DNA from: Dongia_B soli
Lineage (GTDB): Bacteria; Pseudomonadota; Alphaproteobacteria; Dongiales; Dongiaceae
Direction of reading: 5' to 3'
Assembly: GCF_034044715.1 (NCBI RefSeq)
Contig: NZ_JAXCLW010000001.1
Span: 372,001-436,000 of the forward strand
DNA length: 64,000 nt
Shown: positions 1 through 8,130 of the stretch, piece by piece
How the letters are laid out: every line of letters starts with the position of its first letter
Position numbering within the stretch: the stretch's first letter is position 1
Position numbers and translations under genes: made by a program
The notes under the pieces: model-generated
Told to the model about the DNA's origin: nothing
The model's database searches: none
Seen by the model: only the letters and a program-made list of their open reading frames with translations

Positions 1-2
1 TC

Positions 3-1796
3 GCCCTCAGTGCCTGCATGCGGGAGATCGTCGAGCCGCTGGTCGCCGCCTATCGCGGGCATATTTTCAAGTTCACGGGTGATGGGGCCCTGATCGAGTT
101 CGCGAGCGCGGTCGATGCGGTCAAATGCGTCTTCGAAATCCAGCGCAGCTTGCAGGAATGGAATGCCAGCGCGTCGTCGGAACGGCCGATCATATTCCGC
201 ATCGGCGTGAATGTCGGTGACGTCATTTTTGCCGAACAGGATGTCTATGGCATGGGGGTCAATGTCGCGGCGCGCCTGCAAGCGTTAGCCGATCCCGGCA
301 CCATTTTCGTTTCCGCCGTGGTGGTCGACCACATTCATAACCAGGTAAACCTCGATCTTGATTATATCGGCCAGCGCCACGTCAAGAATGTCTCCGAGCC
401 GATCAAAGTCTATCGCATGCGCCCGGGTCCCGGCACCAGACCGGCAGTCCACCGCCGCCCGATACCGCAATGGCGGCGGCCAAGAGCATTGGCGGCGCTT
501 ATAGTCGTCCTCGCCGGAATAGCGCTCGCCATTGCCTGGTGGCAGCCCTGGCATCGCAATCCGATCCTGCAGCCGCCAGACAAGGCCTCAATCGCGATCC
601 TGCCTTTCGACAACTTGAGCGGCGATTCGGGGCAAGTTTATCTTGCTGAAGGCATCACCGAAGACCTCATCACGAATCTCGCAAAATTCCCCGATCTCTA
701 TGTCATCGCCCGCAACTCATCCTCGATCTACACGGATAAGCCGGTCAAAGTGCAGCGGATCCGCGATGAACTCGGCGCCAGTTATGTGGTCGAGGGCAGC
801 GTCCAGAAGGCCGGAAATTCGCTGCGCGTTACCGCACAGTTGATCGATACCGAGACCGGCGAACATATCTGGGCCGAACGCTACGATCGCAATGTCGATA
901 AGATATTCCAGATCCAGGATGACGTTGCCGCCTCCATCGCCGGCACCCTGACCGGCACGACGGGTATGTTGGCGGCGGCGGAACTGAAGCGCGTCTCCGA
1001 CAAGCCGCCCCAGACCTTCATCGCTTACGATTACCTGATGCAGGGCTGGCACGAATGGTACAAATTCACGCCGGAGGGAAATCGTGAGGCGCGGCGCCTT
1101 TTCGAAATCGCCCGCAACGCCGATCCCGGCTATGCGCGCGCTTATGCGGGCCTCGCCTGGACCTATGCACTTGATTACGAATACGACTGGACCGAGGATT
1201 ACAAGAATGCCGTCGATCAGGCTTTGGGCCTCGCCAAGAAGGCAGTTCAACTAGGTCCGAAGGATTACCGCAGCTATTGGGTGCTTGGCTGGGCCTATCT
1301 TTATAGCTGGCAGCACGAGCAGGCGGAAGCGGCCTATAACCGGGCGCGCGACATGAATCCCAACGATGCCGAGCTACTGGCCGAGATGGCAAGCCTGCTG
1401 ATCTATATTGGCCGTCCGGAACAGGCCATCACACAGATCAAGGAGGCCATGAGGCGCAACCCGTTCTTCGATCAATGGTATGTCGAGTATCTCGGCTGGG
1501 CATATCAGGAAGCGGGCAGGCCGCAGGAATGCATCGAGACACTGGAGAAAATCATCGACGCACAGCCATCGGAGGAACAACTCTGGCTGCTGCGCATCCT
1601 TGCCGCCTGTTATGCAGATCCCAAAGTCAATCGCATGGCCGATGCGCAAAGAATAGCCAAAGAAATTCTGAAGCTGGATCCGGGCTTCTCCATGGCCGCC
1701 CACCGCAAATATGTCGAAGAGACGCTGCCTTATAAAACGCCGCAGCAGATCGATCGTTGGATCGCCGCTTTCTCCCGCGTGGGATTGCCGCAATGA
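3..1796 (+). CDS. Class III adenylate/guanylate cyclase fused to TolB-like and TPR regions (5' end outside window)
   Basis: The reading frame is open to the left edge, and the first visible residues already lie inside the cyclase homology domain, so the gene starts upstream. Numbering from the ATG at 18, residues 1-135 hold the second half of the cyclase domain: FTGDG carries a metal-binding Asp and GMGVNVAARLQ carries the Asn/Arg that stabilise the transition state. A single membrane helix follows at about 157-175, then a TolB N-like periplasmic segment (about 190-310, IAILPFDNLSGD, YVVEGSVQ) and TPR-like helical repeats to the C-terminus. This architecture is common in alphaproteobacterial cyclases that make cAMP in response to an unknown cue. 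The stop codon overlaps the next start (ATGA), so the downstream amidinotransferase-like gene is probably co-translated. Confidence 0.9.
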   Translation, partial: ALSACMREIVEPLVAAYRGHIFKFTGDGALIEFASAVDAVKCVFEIQRSLQEWNASASSERPIIFRIGVNVGDVIFAEQDVYGMGVNVAARLQALADPGTIFVSAVVVDHIHNQVNLDLDYIGQRHVKNVSEPIKVYRMRPGPGTRPAVHRRPIPQWRRPRALAALIVVLAGIALAIAWWQPWHRNPILQPPDKASIAILPFDNLSGDSGQVYLAEGITEDLITNLAKFPDLYVIARNSSSIYTDKPVKVQRIRDELGASYVVEGSVQKAGNSLRVTAQLIDTETGEHIWAERYDRNVDKIFQIQDDVAASIAGTLTGTTGMLAAAELKRVSDKPPQTFIAYDYLMQGWHEWYKFTPEGNREARRLFEIARNADPGYARAYAGLAWTYALDYEYDWTEDYKNAVDQALGLAKKAVQLGPKDYRSYWVLGWAYLYSWQHEQAEAAYNRARDMNPNDAELLAEMASLLIYIGRPEQAITQIKEAMRRNPFFDQWYVEYLGWAYQEAGRPQECIETLEKIIDAQPSEEQLWLLRILAACYADPKVNRMADAQRIAKEILKLDPGFSMAAHRKYVEETLPYKTPQQIDRWIAAFSRVGLPQ

Positions 1797-2728
1797 TGCC
1801 GCGGACCGTCGCGCCGCGTTTAAAAACGCTTGATCGCCCTGCCCTGCTGATGAATCTGCCACTATCGCTCGCGACCGACGAGCCGAATAATATCCTGATG
1901 CAGCAAATGAGCGATGCTGAACGCCTGATTGATCACAGGAAGGCACTGCATCAATTTACCGAGCTCTATCATTTCCTCGCCCAGCGCGCTGTCGTTTATC
2001 TCCTGCCCAGCACACCGAAACTGCAGGATCAGGCTTATGTCGCGAATCTTGGCATTGTATTGCCGCATCTGAGAGATGAGACTGTCGTCGTTTCACGGTT
2101 TCGCTCAACCCCGCGTCTCGCCGAGGCGCCGGTCGGCATCGACTTTTTCAATCTGATGCATTTTCATGTGCATCTTCCGCCGGAGAGGGGGGCCGACGGA
2201 GAAGCACTCTATTTCGAAGGCGAAGCCGATCTCAAATATCTGCGGGACGACATTTATATCGGCGCACATGGGCTGCGCACATCGCTGAACGCTCTGGCTT
2301 GGTTCAGCCAGTCCTTCGGCATGAAAATAATCCCGTATCGGATCGCCGATGAATATTTATATCACCTAGATTGCTGCCTCTTCGTCATCGACGCGGAAAA
2401 TGTGATACTGTGTCGGGATCGGACGAACGAAGTGACGCTGCGTGCCATTGAGCGGGAATGCAATGTGGTGGAGGCGTCGGTCGAGAATGTCCGATCGGGT
2501 CTGACCAACAGCCTGATCATCGGTCAATATCTACTGTGTGATTCACCGATTTCGGAAATCAGCCGGACCCATGATTACTACGAAAGCGAGAAAGCAAAGA
2601 TAGCGCGGTTGGAGGAAATCAGCGTGCAGCATGGATTGGAGCTGCGCATCTTCAACCTGTCGGAATTCATGAAATCCGGCGCGGCTTTATCCTGTCTGGC
2701 GATGCGACTCAATCACGTGCGAGGCTGA
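1793..2728 (+). CDS. Amidinotransferase / dimethylargininase-fold protein
   Basis: A 311-residue protein with the marks of the guanidino-group modifying superfamily (arginine deiminase, dimethylargininase, amidinotransferase). An acidic FEGEAD segment lies near residue 141, a His in YHLD near 190, and a C-terminal Cys in SGAALSCLAMRLN near 301. These are the expected places for the acidic residue, His and nucleophilic Cys of the catalytic triad. The start is placed at the ATG that overlaps the TGA of the cyclase gene; a longer reading from 1757 would run 40 bases into the cyclase. No signal peptide or membrane helix is seen, so it is probably cytoplasmic. The substrate cannot be told from sequence; hydrolysis of a guanidino compound is the family expectation, and transfer activity is possible. 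Confidence 0.75.
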   Translation: MMPRTVAPRLKTLDRPALLMNLPLSLATDEPNNILMQQMSDAERLIDHRKALHQFTELYHFLAQRAVVYLLPSTPKLQDQAYVANLGIVLPHLRDETVVVSRFRSTPRLAEAPVGIDFFNLMHFHVHLPPERGADGEALYFEGEADLKYLRDDIYIGAHGLRTSLNALAWFSQSFGMKIIPYRIADEYLYHLDCCLFVIDAENVILCRDRTNEVTLRAIERECNVVEASVENVRSGLTNSLIIGQYLLCDSPISEISRTHDYYESEKAKIARLEEISVQHGLELRIFNLSEFMKSGAALSCLAMRLNHVRG

Positions 2729-2752
2729 TCCGTTCCATCAGAGGAGACGATC

Positions 2753-3088
2753 ATGAGCTATGAATCGGGAAGACAAGCGCTTCTGGAAGAGAGCAAATTG
2801 CTGGCCTCCTTGCTGCAGGCCACGGACAGCTATGCCGCCTCATTGTCGAAGGACGCGTCCTTGGCGGCTTTCATTGCCAGTGACTGGGCAGGGTCGTTCA
2901 AGAAACTGCAGAAGCTCAATGCCGAACTTGCCGCAAAAAGCGACGAGGAGTTCGAGAATGCTTTCCAGGGCGAAAAAGCGCTGCTGCAGCAGTTCCTGGA
3001 AGTCTGTGAGGACGACGGCTTTGCCAAATCCTGGACTGAGCTGTTTCAGCGCGACCTGGAAATAGCCGAGCAGATGCTGAAGCGCTGA
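2753..3088 (+). CDS. Small helical protein of unknown function
   Basis: A 111-residue soluble protein, rich in Ala, Leu, Glu and Lys and probably all alpha-helical (SFKKLQKLNAELAAKSDEEF is a typical stretch). It starts at an ATG with a good AGAGGAGA ribosome site, 24 bases after the amidinotransferase-like gene, and is the last gene of this plus-strand operon. I do not recognise the family. It lacks Cys pairs, His clusters and other catalytic signatures, so a structural, adaptor or partner role is more likely than enzymatic activity. The convergent class II aldolase gene ends 8 bases beyond its stop. Confidence 0.65.
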   Translation: MSYESGRQALLEESKLLASLLQATDSYAASLSKDASLAAFIASDWAGSFKKLQKLNAELAAKSDEEFENAFQGEKALLQQFLEVCEDDGFAKSWTELFQRDLEIAEQMLKR

Positions 3089-3095
3089 GGCGGCG

Positions 3096-3863
3096 TCAGG
3101 ATCTGTATTCCGGCTCCTCGACATCAAGAATGGCTTTGACCTCACGCAGATGATCTTCCGATAGCTGCGTGTAGTCGCTCCATTGGCGCGCTGTGAGAAT
3201 CGCGACATTTTCCGAGACGATCTGCAGCTTCTTTCCGGTAGCATAGCAGGTCAGCAGGGTTTCAGCCGCGCGCTCGAAATAATAGAGCGCATCAAAGGCC
3301 TGAGCCACGGTCTTGCCGACGACGAGCACGCCGTGATTGCCCATGACCAGAACCGATTTCGTACCGATGACGGAAGCGAGCCGATCGCCCTCGTCATCCG
3401 ACAGGGCCATGCCCCCGAAGGCATTATCATAGGCAATGTCGTCATAGAAGCGCATGGTGTTCTGGTCGATCGGATAGAGCCTATTGTCTTCGAGACAGGC
3501 CAAGGCCGTTGCATATTTCGAATGCAGATGCATGACGCACCGGGCCTGCGGCAGCTTGGCGTGCAAGCGGCCGTGAATGTACCAGGCTGTCGGATCCGGC
3601 GCATCCGGCCGCGACAGGGCATCTTTGTCATTTGTGGCAAGGAGCAATAGATCGCTGGCCTTCATCCGAGCGAAATGCTTGCTCCGCGGATTCATGAGAA
3701 ACCTGTCGCCCGCAGGCGAGACCGCGAAACTCAGGTGATTGGCAACCGATTCATGCATGTTCAGCCGGGCGAACCAGCGGAAAGCCGCTGCGAGGTCGAT
3801 CCGTCCCCGGCTTTCCAAATCGGCATCCGAGGTATTGTTATCGGCAATGACGGCCAAGCTCAT
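3096..3863 (-). CDS. Class II aldolase/adducin family protein
   Basis: A 255-residue member of the zinc-dependent class II aldolase/adducin family (fuculose-phosphate aldolase, ribulose-phosphate epimerase and decarboxylase-like enzymes). MHLHSKYATALA near residues 109-120 supplies two His zinc ligands, and GNHGVLVVG supplies a third. An N-terminal NHLSF segment matches the substrate loop region. The start has a strong AGGAGGAAG ribosome site. It is the last gene of a minus-strand operon behind the GMC oxidoreductase, 24 bases away, and the Rieske oxygenase. A retro-aldol or decarboxylation step on a product of those oxidations is plausible. The family is diverse and the substrate is not shown by sequence. 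Confidence 0.85.
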   Translation of the reverse strand: MSLAVIADNNTSDADLESRGRIDLAAAFRWFARLNMHESVANHLSFAVSPAGDRFLMNPRSKHFARMKASDLLLLATNDKDALSRPDAPDPTAWYIHGRLHAKLPQARCVMHLHSKYATALACLEDNRLYPIDQNTMRFYDDIAYDNAFGGMALSDDEGDRLASVIGTKSVLVMGNHGVLVVGKTVAQAFDALYYFERAAETLLTCYATGKKLQIVSENVAILTARQWSDYTQLSEDHLREVKAILDVEEPEYRS

Positions 3864-3887
3864 AACTTCCTCCTGCGCCTTGGCGCA

Positions 3888-5570
3888 TCAACGTTGGGCG
3901 GTTTCCCAAGCCGGATTGATCCAGACCGGCGACGGTTGCGGGGGCAGCGGCTTGCGCTTGCGGATCATGTCGCTGGCCTTTTCGGCGATCATGATGGTCG
4001 GTGCATTGGTATTGCCGCTGACGATCGAGGGCATGATCGAGGCATCGACCACGCGCAGGGACTGAAGTCCATGCACGCGCAATTCGCTGTCGACAACGGC
4101 GCTGCGATCCGTATCGCCGCCCATCTTGCAGGTGCCGACCGGATGATAGCAGGTTTCCACCGCCCGCTTCACCCAGCCATCGATTGCATCATCGGATGTC
4201 ACGTCGATTCCCGGAAATATCTCGTCGCCACGATAAGGCGTGAGAGCCTGCTGCGACAGAATCTCACGCACCAGCCTGACGCCCTGGCGCATATCAGCGA
4301 CGTCGCGCGGATCTTTCATGTAATTGAAGAGAATGGCCGGCGGTTCTTTGGGGTTAGCTGATCGCGCCCGGACGTAGCCGCGACTATGAGCCCGCATCAG
4401 ATCGAGATGCACTTGGAAAGCATGGCCCGGGACGCTATCCACCGTGCCCGGCTTGACGGCCAAAGGCATGAAGGTGAGTTGCAGGTCGGGATGCTCGATT
4501 CCGGCGCGGCTGCGAATGAAGGCGCCCGCCTCGAAATGATTCGTGGCCGCTGCGCCCTTTTGCGACAGAAACCACTGCAGTCCTGTCATTATCTTGCGCG
4601 GCCCCCTGGTGACGCTGTAAAGCGTGATCGGTTCCTTGCACCAGTGCTGGATCACAACATCCGGGTGGTCATTGAGGTTTTCACCGACGCCCGGCAGATC
4701 ATGGCGCACCTGGATGCCGGCAGATCTCAGACGATCTGCCGGGCCGATGCCGGAGAGATGCAGCAATTGGGGTGAATTGATGGCGCCGCCGCAAAGGATG
4801 ACTTCGCGCTCCGCATAAGCCTTTGCGGTCTTTCCCTCGCGCGCATATTCGACGCCAACCGCACGCCGCCCCTCCAGCAGCACCGACAACGTCAGGGCGC
4901 CCGACCGGATCGTGAGGTTGGGGCGTGTTTGCGCCTGGGCGAGATAGCCCCGTGCGGTGCTCCAGCGTTTGCCGTTGCTGGTGGTGCGGTCCATCGGCCC
5001 GAAACCTTCCTGCTGCCGCCCGTTGGCATCGGGCGTATAGGGATAGCCGGCCTCGAGCCCCGCCTGGATGAAAGCATTGGCCAGCGGCGAGCCACTGATA
5101 TCCGGCGAAGAGACGCGCAGCGGGCCGTCCTTGCCGTGATATTCATCGCCGCCCTTCATATGACTTTCGGCGCGCCGGAAATAAGGCAGGATATCGGCAT
5201 AGCTCCAGCCGCGGCAGCCGGATTGCGCCCAGTGGTCATAGTCGCGGGCATGGCCGCGCACATACATCATGCCGTTGATCGAGGACGACCCGCCAAGCAC
5301 ACGTCCGCGCGGATGCGACAGCCGGCGATTGTCGAGATAGGGTTCCGGGTCCGAGACATAGGCCCAATTATACTTGGTCGAGGACAGCAGGCGGCCCATG
5401 CCCGAGGGCATGTGTATCTCCCAGCCTTTATCCGCCGGCCCCGCTTCCAACAGCAATACGCGGCGATCGGCATCTTCGGTCAGGCGGGCTGCGAGAACGC
5501 AGCCGGCCGATCCGGCACCCACAATGACGTAATCGAACTTCGCGTCTTTCCCAATGCCGGGACCAGACAT
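3888..5570 (-). CDS. GMC-family FAD-dependent alcohol dehydrogenase (choline dehydrogenase-like)
   Basis: A 560-residue glucose-methanol-choline oxidoreductase. The N-terminal VIVGAGSAGCVLAARL binds the ADP part of FAD; GRVLGGSSSINGMMYVRG is the first GMC signature, and GGAINSPQLLHLSGIGP the second. The catalytic His lies in CYHPVGTCKMGG near residue 474, and the C-terminal NTNAPTIMIAEKASD closes the FAD site. Length and motifs fit BetA-like enzymes that oxidise choline or other alcohols to aldehydes, passing electrons to the quinone pool. A good GGGAGTAAGG ribosome site precedes the ATG. It lies between the Rieske oxygenase and the class II aldolase and next to glycine-betaine type transport genes, which supports an amine alcohol as substrate. 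Choline itself is not proven, because no betaine aldehyde dehydrogenase is adjacent. Confidence 0.9.
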   Translation of the reverse strand: MSGPGIGKDAKFDYVIVGAGSAGCVLAARLTEDADRRVLLLEAGPADKGWEIHMPSGMGRLLSSTKYNWAYVSDPEPYLDNRRLSHPRGRVLGGSSSINGMMYVRGHARDYDHWAQSGCRGWSYADILPYFRRAESHMKGGDEYHGKDGPLRVSSPDISGSPLANAFIQAGLEAGYPYTPDANGRQQEGFGPMDRTTSNGKRWSTARGYLAQAQTRPNLTIRSGALTLSVLLEGRRAVGVEYAREGKTAKAYAEREVILCGGAINSPQLLHLSGIGPADRLRSAGIQVRHDLPGVGENLNDHPDVVIQHWCKEPITLYSVTRGPRKIMTGLQWFLSQKGAAATNHFEAGAFIRSRAGIEHPDLQLTFMPLAVKPGTVDSVPGHAFQVHLDLMRAHSRGYVRARSANPKEPPAILFNYMKDPRDVADMRQGVRLVREILSQQALTPYRGDEIFPGIDVTSDDAIDGWVKRAVETCYHPVGTCKMGGDTDRSAVVDSELRVHGLQSLRVVDASIMPSIVSGNTNAPTIMIAEKASDMIRKRKPLPPQPSPVWINPAWETAQR

Positions 5571-5632
5571 GCCTTACTCCCTGAGCTCAAATCACAATTT
5601 GCTAAATCGGCAACAACCTCGGGGATGGGCTA

Positions 5633-6766
5633 TCAGGGCCGCAGCGCCTGGTAATAGAGCTTGTGGAAATGATGCACCAGATGTTCGCTCTGGTTGCTGC
5701 GCTCGGCATCGACCAGATAACGGCCCTGATCATAACCGAAAGAATGCAACCCCTTCTGGGTCGTCAGATTCAGCGCGATATCTTCCGGCCCGAGCTCAGT
5801 ATTCATCCAATGGATACCGGCCTTGGTCAGCTCCGGGATCTGGCCATTCGGTCCGTAATAGCCAAAACGCAGGAGCGAAGTTTCAGGTCCGGTCGGGATC
5901 ATGATGAAGGTCCCCAGCATGTCGGTGAAGGGGAAGCAATAAAAAGTCGTATTCGGGAAGAGCCCGATATTGAAGAACCAGTCGGTTTGATAGCTGGCGC
6001 CGTTGATCGCCTTGCCATAGGCCGCCGTCACCCCGGCTTTCGGCGGCGCCATATAGGTCCACCAATTGCCGTATTCCTTCAGCGTATAGGATTTGTAGTC
6101 GATCAGGCTGGTGAGATGCTTGTGCACCGGGCCGGACAGATCGAAGTGGTAGGCTTCGATCGAATTCTCCTGAATGACTTTCCAGTTCGCGTTGACCGAC
6201 ACATCGACTTCCTCGATCAGGCGCATATTGTCGAGATCGGGAATGAAGCGGCGGATCTCCGCTTCCGCACCGGGGCACATTTCGGCCACTGATTGCGCGT
6301 TGTTGTCGAAGTTGATGAAGACAAAGCCGGCGAAGATTTCCATCCGGACCGACTTCAAGCCGTGGCCGCCTTTATCGAAGCCCTGCAAGCATTCGCTGCG
6401 CGGCGCGGCCCGCAAGGCGCCATCAAGCCCGTAGCTCCAGGAATGATAACCGCAGCGGAAGACGACATTGACCTTGCCACGACGTTCAGTGATCAAACGG
6501 TTGCCGCGATGCTGGCAGACATTGTGGAAAGCGCGGACTTCATTGTCGCGGCCGCGCACGACAATGACGCTCTGCTCAAAGATATTCTCGGTGATGAAGG
6601 AGCCCGCCTCCGGCACGTCGCTTTCATGGCAGACACAGTGCCAGCTCTTGAAAAAGACGTTCCGCTTCTCTTCATCGAAGATCTCTGGGTCGTAAAAGAA
6701 CTTCGCCGGCAAGGTGAATGCGGTTTGCGGATCGCCGATTTCCCAAGTTGTCTTCTTCGCCAACAT
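5633..6766 (-). CDS. Rieske non-heme iron oxygenase, alpha subunit
   Basis: A 377-residue ring-hydroxylating type oxygenase. The Rieske [2Fe-2S] cluster ligands are CQHRG near residue 84 and CGYH near 105 (C-x-H and C-x2-H). The mononuclear iron region is ENSIEAYHFDLSGPVHKHL near 200-218, with His ligands as in the family. The start at 6766 is chosen over the longer frame from 6946, because a GGGAGAAC ribosome site sits just upstream and the extra 60 residues are unlike the family. The closest functional analogues by context are the oxygenases that demethylate glycine betaine or stachydrine or cleave carnitine. It leads the operon with GMC oxidoreductase and aldolase. No reductase lies beside it; a VanB-type reductase is encoded far away at 60302-61267. 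Confidence 0.9.
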   Translation of the reverse strand: MLAKKTTWEIGDPQTAFTLPAKFFYDPEIFDEEKRNVFFKSWHCVCHESDVPEAGSFITENIFEQSVIVVRGRDNEVRAFHNVCQHRGNRLITERRGKVNVVFRCGYHSWSYGLDGALRAAPRSECLQGFDKGGHGLKSVRMEIFAGFVFINFDNNAQSVAEMCPGAEAEIRRFIPDLDNMRLIEEVDVSVNANWKVIQENSIEAYHFDLSGPVHKHLTSLIDYKSYTLKEYGNWWTYMAPPKAGVTAAYGKAINGASYQTDWFFNIGLFPNTTFYCFPFTDMLGTFIMIPTGPETSLLRFGYYGPNGQIPELTKAGIHWMNTELGPEDIALNLTTQKGLHSFGYDQGRYLVDAERSNQSEHLVHHFHKLYYQALRP

Positions 6767-7064
6767 TGTCGTTCTCCCAATTACTGCAGCCCTTTTTGAG
6801 CGCGTGTCATGCCGCACATCTGTCCAGGCGAAATCTGCTGTCGCCGCCGGATCGCGACTTGATGCCGGGCGTCGGTGCCATGTCGTAATTTGCCGGATGC
6901 ATTCCAAGCTGCGCAGCGGAACCGCCAGTGGTTTAAAAATTGCCATCTAACAAAAAACGTCCATTGCCGTCGCTTTTTGTCAGGTTCCGGCTTGTCATCG
7001 GCGATGCAATGAAGCGTGATAAGGAGGCCGCCGAACCGGGGCGGTTCAAGTGAGGGGTTGTCCT
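6767..7064. promoter_or_regulatory. Divergent intergenic region between the Rieske operon and the GlxA-type regulator
   Basis: About 300 bases without a supported gene. It must hold the promoters of the minus-strand catabolic operon and of the plus-strand regulator. An imperfect dyad, CAAAAAACG (6951-6959) and CGCTTTTTG (6971-6979), is separated by 11 bases and has one mismatch. It could be an operator for the adjacent AraC-type regulator, but this is only inferred from position. No tRNA or small RNA was recognised. Confidence 0.4.
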
Positions 7065-8120
7065 ATGCCGCGAAAAGTCGCCTTTCTGCTCTGCCCGGAT
7101 TTTTCCAATCTTGGTCTCGCTTTGGTCGTGGAAACCTTGTTTGTCGGCAATTGGCTGGCGCAACAGCAGGTCTTCGAATGGGCGATTCTCTCGGCGGACG
7201 GAGCACCGGTTCGGGCCAGCAATAATATGCAGGTACCGGTCGATGGCAGCCTGCCGGCGGAAAACACGTTCCAGACCATCTTCGTGCTGGCGAGCTTCAA
7301 CCCGAAACAGCATGCCAAGGATCAGCGGGTGACCAACTGGTTGCGGCGCATGGCGCGCTTTGGCGTCGAGATCGGCGGCATCGAGACGGGCAGCGAAATC
7401 CTCGCCGCCGCCGGTCTGTTGGACGACTACGAGGTGGCCGCTCATTGGGATAATCTGGAAGGCTTCCAGGAGCGCTATCCAAATACGAAAGCGAAGCCCA
7501 TTCTCTACAAAATCGATCGCGGCCGCCTGACCTGTGCGGGGGCGACCGCCATTCTGGACATGATGCTGCAATGGATGAGCCTGCATGGCGAAGCCGACCT
7601 TGCCGAGGAGATCGGCCAGCATATGCTGATGGGCCGCCAGCGCTCCGGCGCACAAGAGCAAGGTTCCAGCGAGGCGCGGGATGATGGTCTCCGCAGCGAC
7701 GGCAACAAGGCCGAAAGCGGTGGCCAGGCGATCCGGCGCGCCGTCGCGATCATGCGGGATGCAATTGAAGAGCCGTTATCCTGCGGCGAGATCGCGGCCA
7801 TGGTGGGCTTGTCGCAGCGGCAGTTGCAGCGGCATTTTCAGCATCACTTGGGCACCACGCTGACGCGGGAATATACCCGCATCCGTCTAGCCAAGGCACA
7901 TCAGTTGCTGCAACAGACGGATCTGCCGGTAACCGAGGTTGCCATGGGGTGTGGCTTCACATCGCTGGAAAATTTCTCGCGCGTTTATCGCAGTGTCTTC
8001 GGCTGCTCGCCCAGCGCGGACCGTCGTCAAACGACGAATGCGCCGGTCTTCCGTCGCAAGGGCGTCACCAACCTTGCCGGCAAGAGTCAGCCCAGCCTGC
8101 AATCGCCCACCCTTCGCTAA
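7065..8120 (+). CDS. GlxA-type AraC family transcriptional regulator
   Basis: A 351-residue regulator with an N-terminal DJ-1/PfpI-like (class I glutamine amidotransferase fold) domain, about residues 5-190, that lacks the usual catalytic context. A C-terminal AraC/XylS double helix-turn-helix lies at about 225-320 (LSCGEIAAMVGLSQRQLQRH, then VTEVAMGCGFTSLENFSRVY). This is the architecture of GbdR and CdhR, which sense glycine betaine or carnitine and activate their breakdown genes. The ATG at 7065 is preferred to the GTG at 7050 because GAGGGG sits at the right distance. It is transcribed away from the Rieske-GMC-aldolase operon and sits between it and the betaine-type ABC operon, so it is the obvious candidate activator of both. 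Confidence 0.9.
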   Translation: MPRKVAFLLCPDFSNLGLALVVETLFVGNWLAQQQVFEWAILSADGAPVRASNNMQVPVDGSLPAENTFQTIFVLASFNPKQHAKDQRVTNWLRRMARFGVEIGGIETGSEILAAAGLLDDYEVAAHWDNLEGFQERYPNTKAKPILYKIDRGRLTCAGATAILDMMLQWMSLHGEADLAEEIGQHMLMGRQRSGAQEQGSSEARDDGLRSDGNKAESGGQAIRRAVAIMRDAIEEPLSCGEIAAMVGLSQRQLQRHFQHHLGTTLTREYTRIRLAKAHQLLQQTDLPVTEVAMGCGFTSLENFSRVYRSVFGCSPSADRRQTTNAPVFRRKGVTNLAGKSQPSLQSPTLR

Positions 8121-8130
8121 CAGCCGCCGC

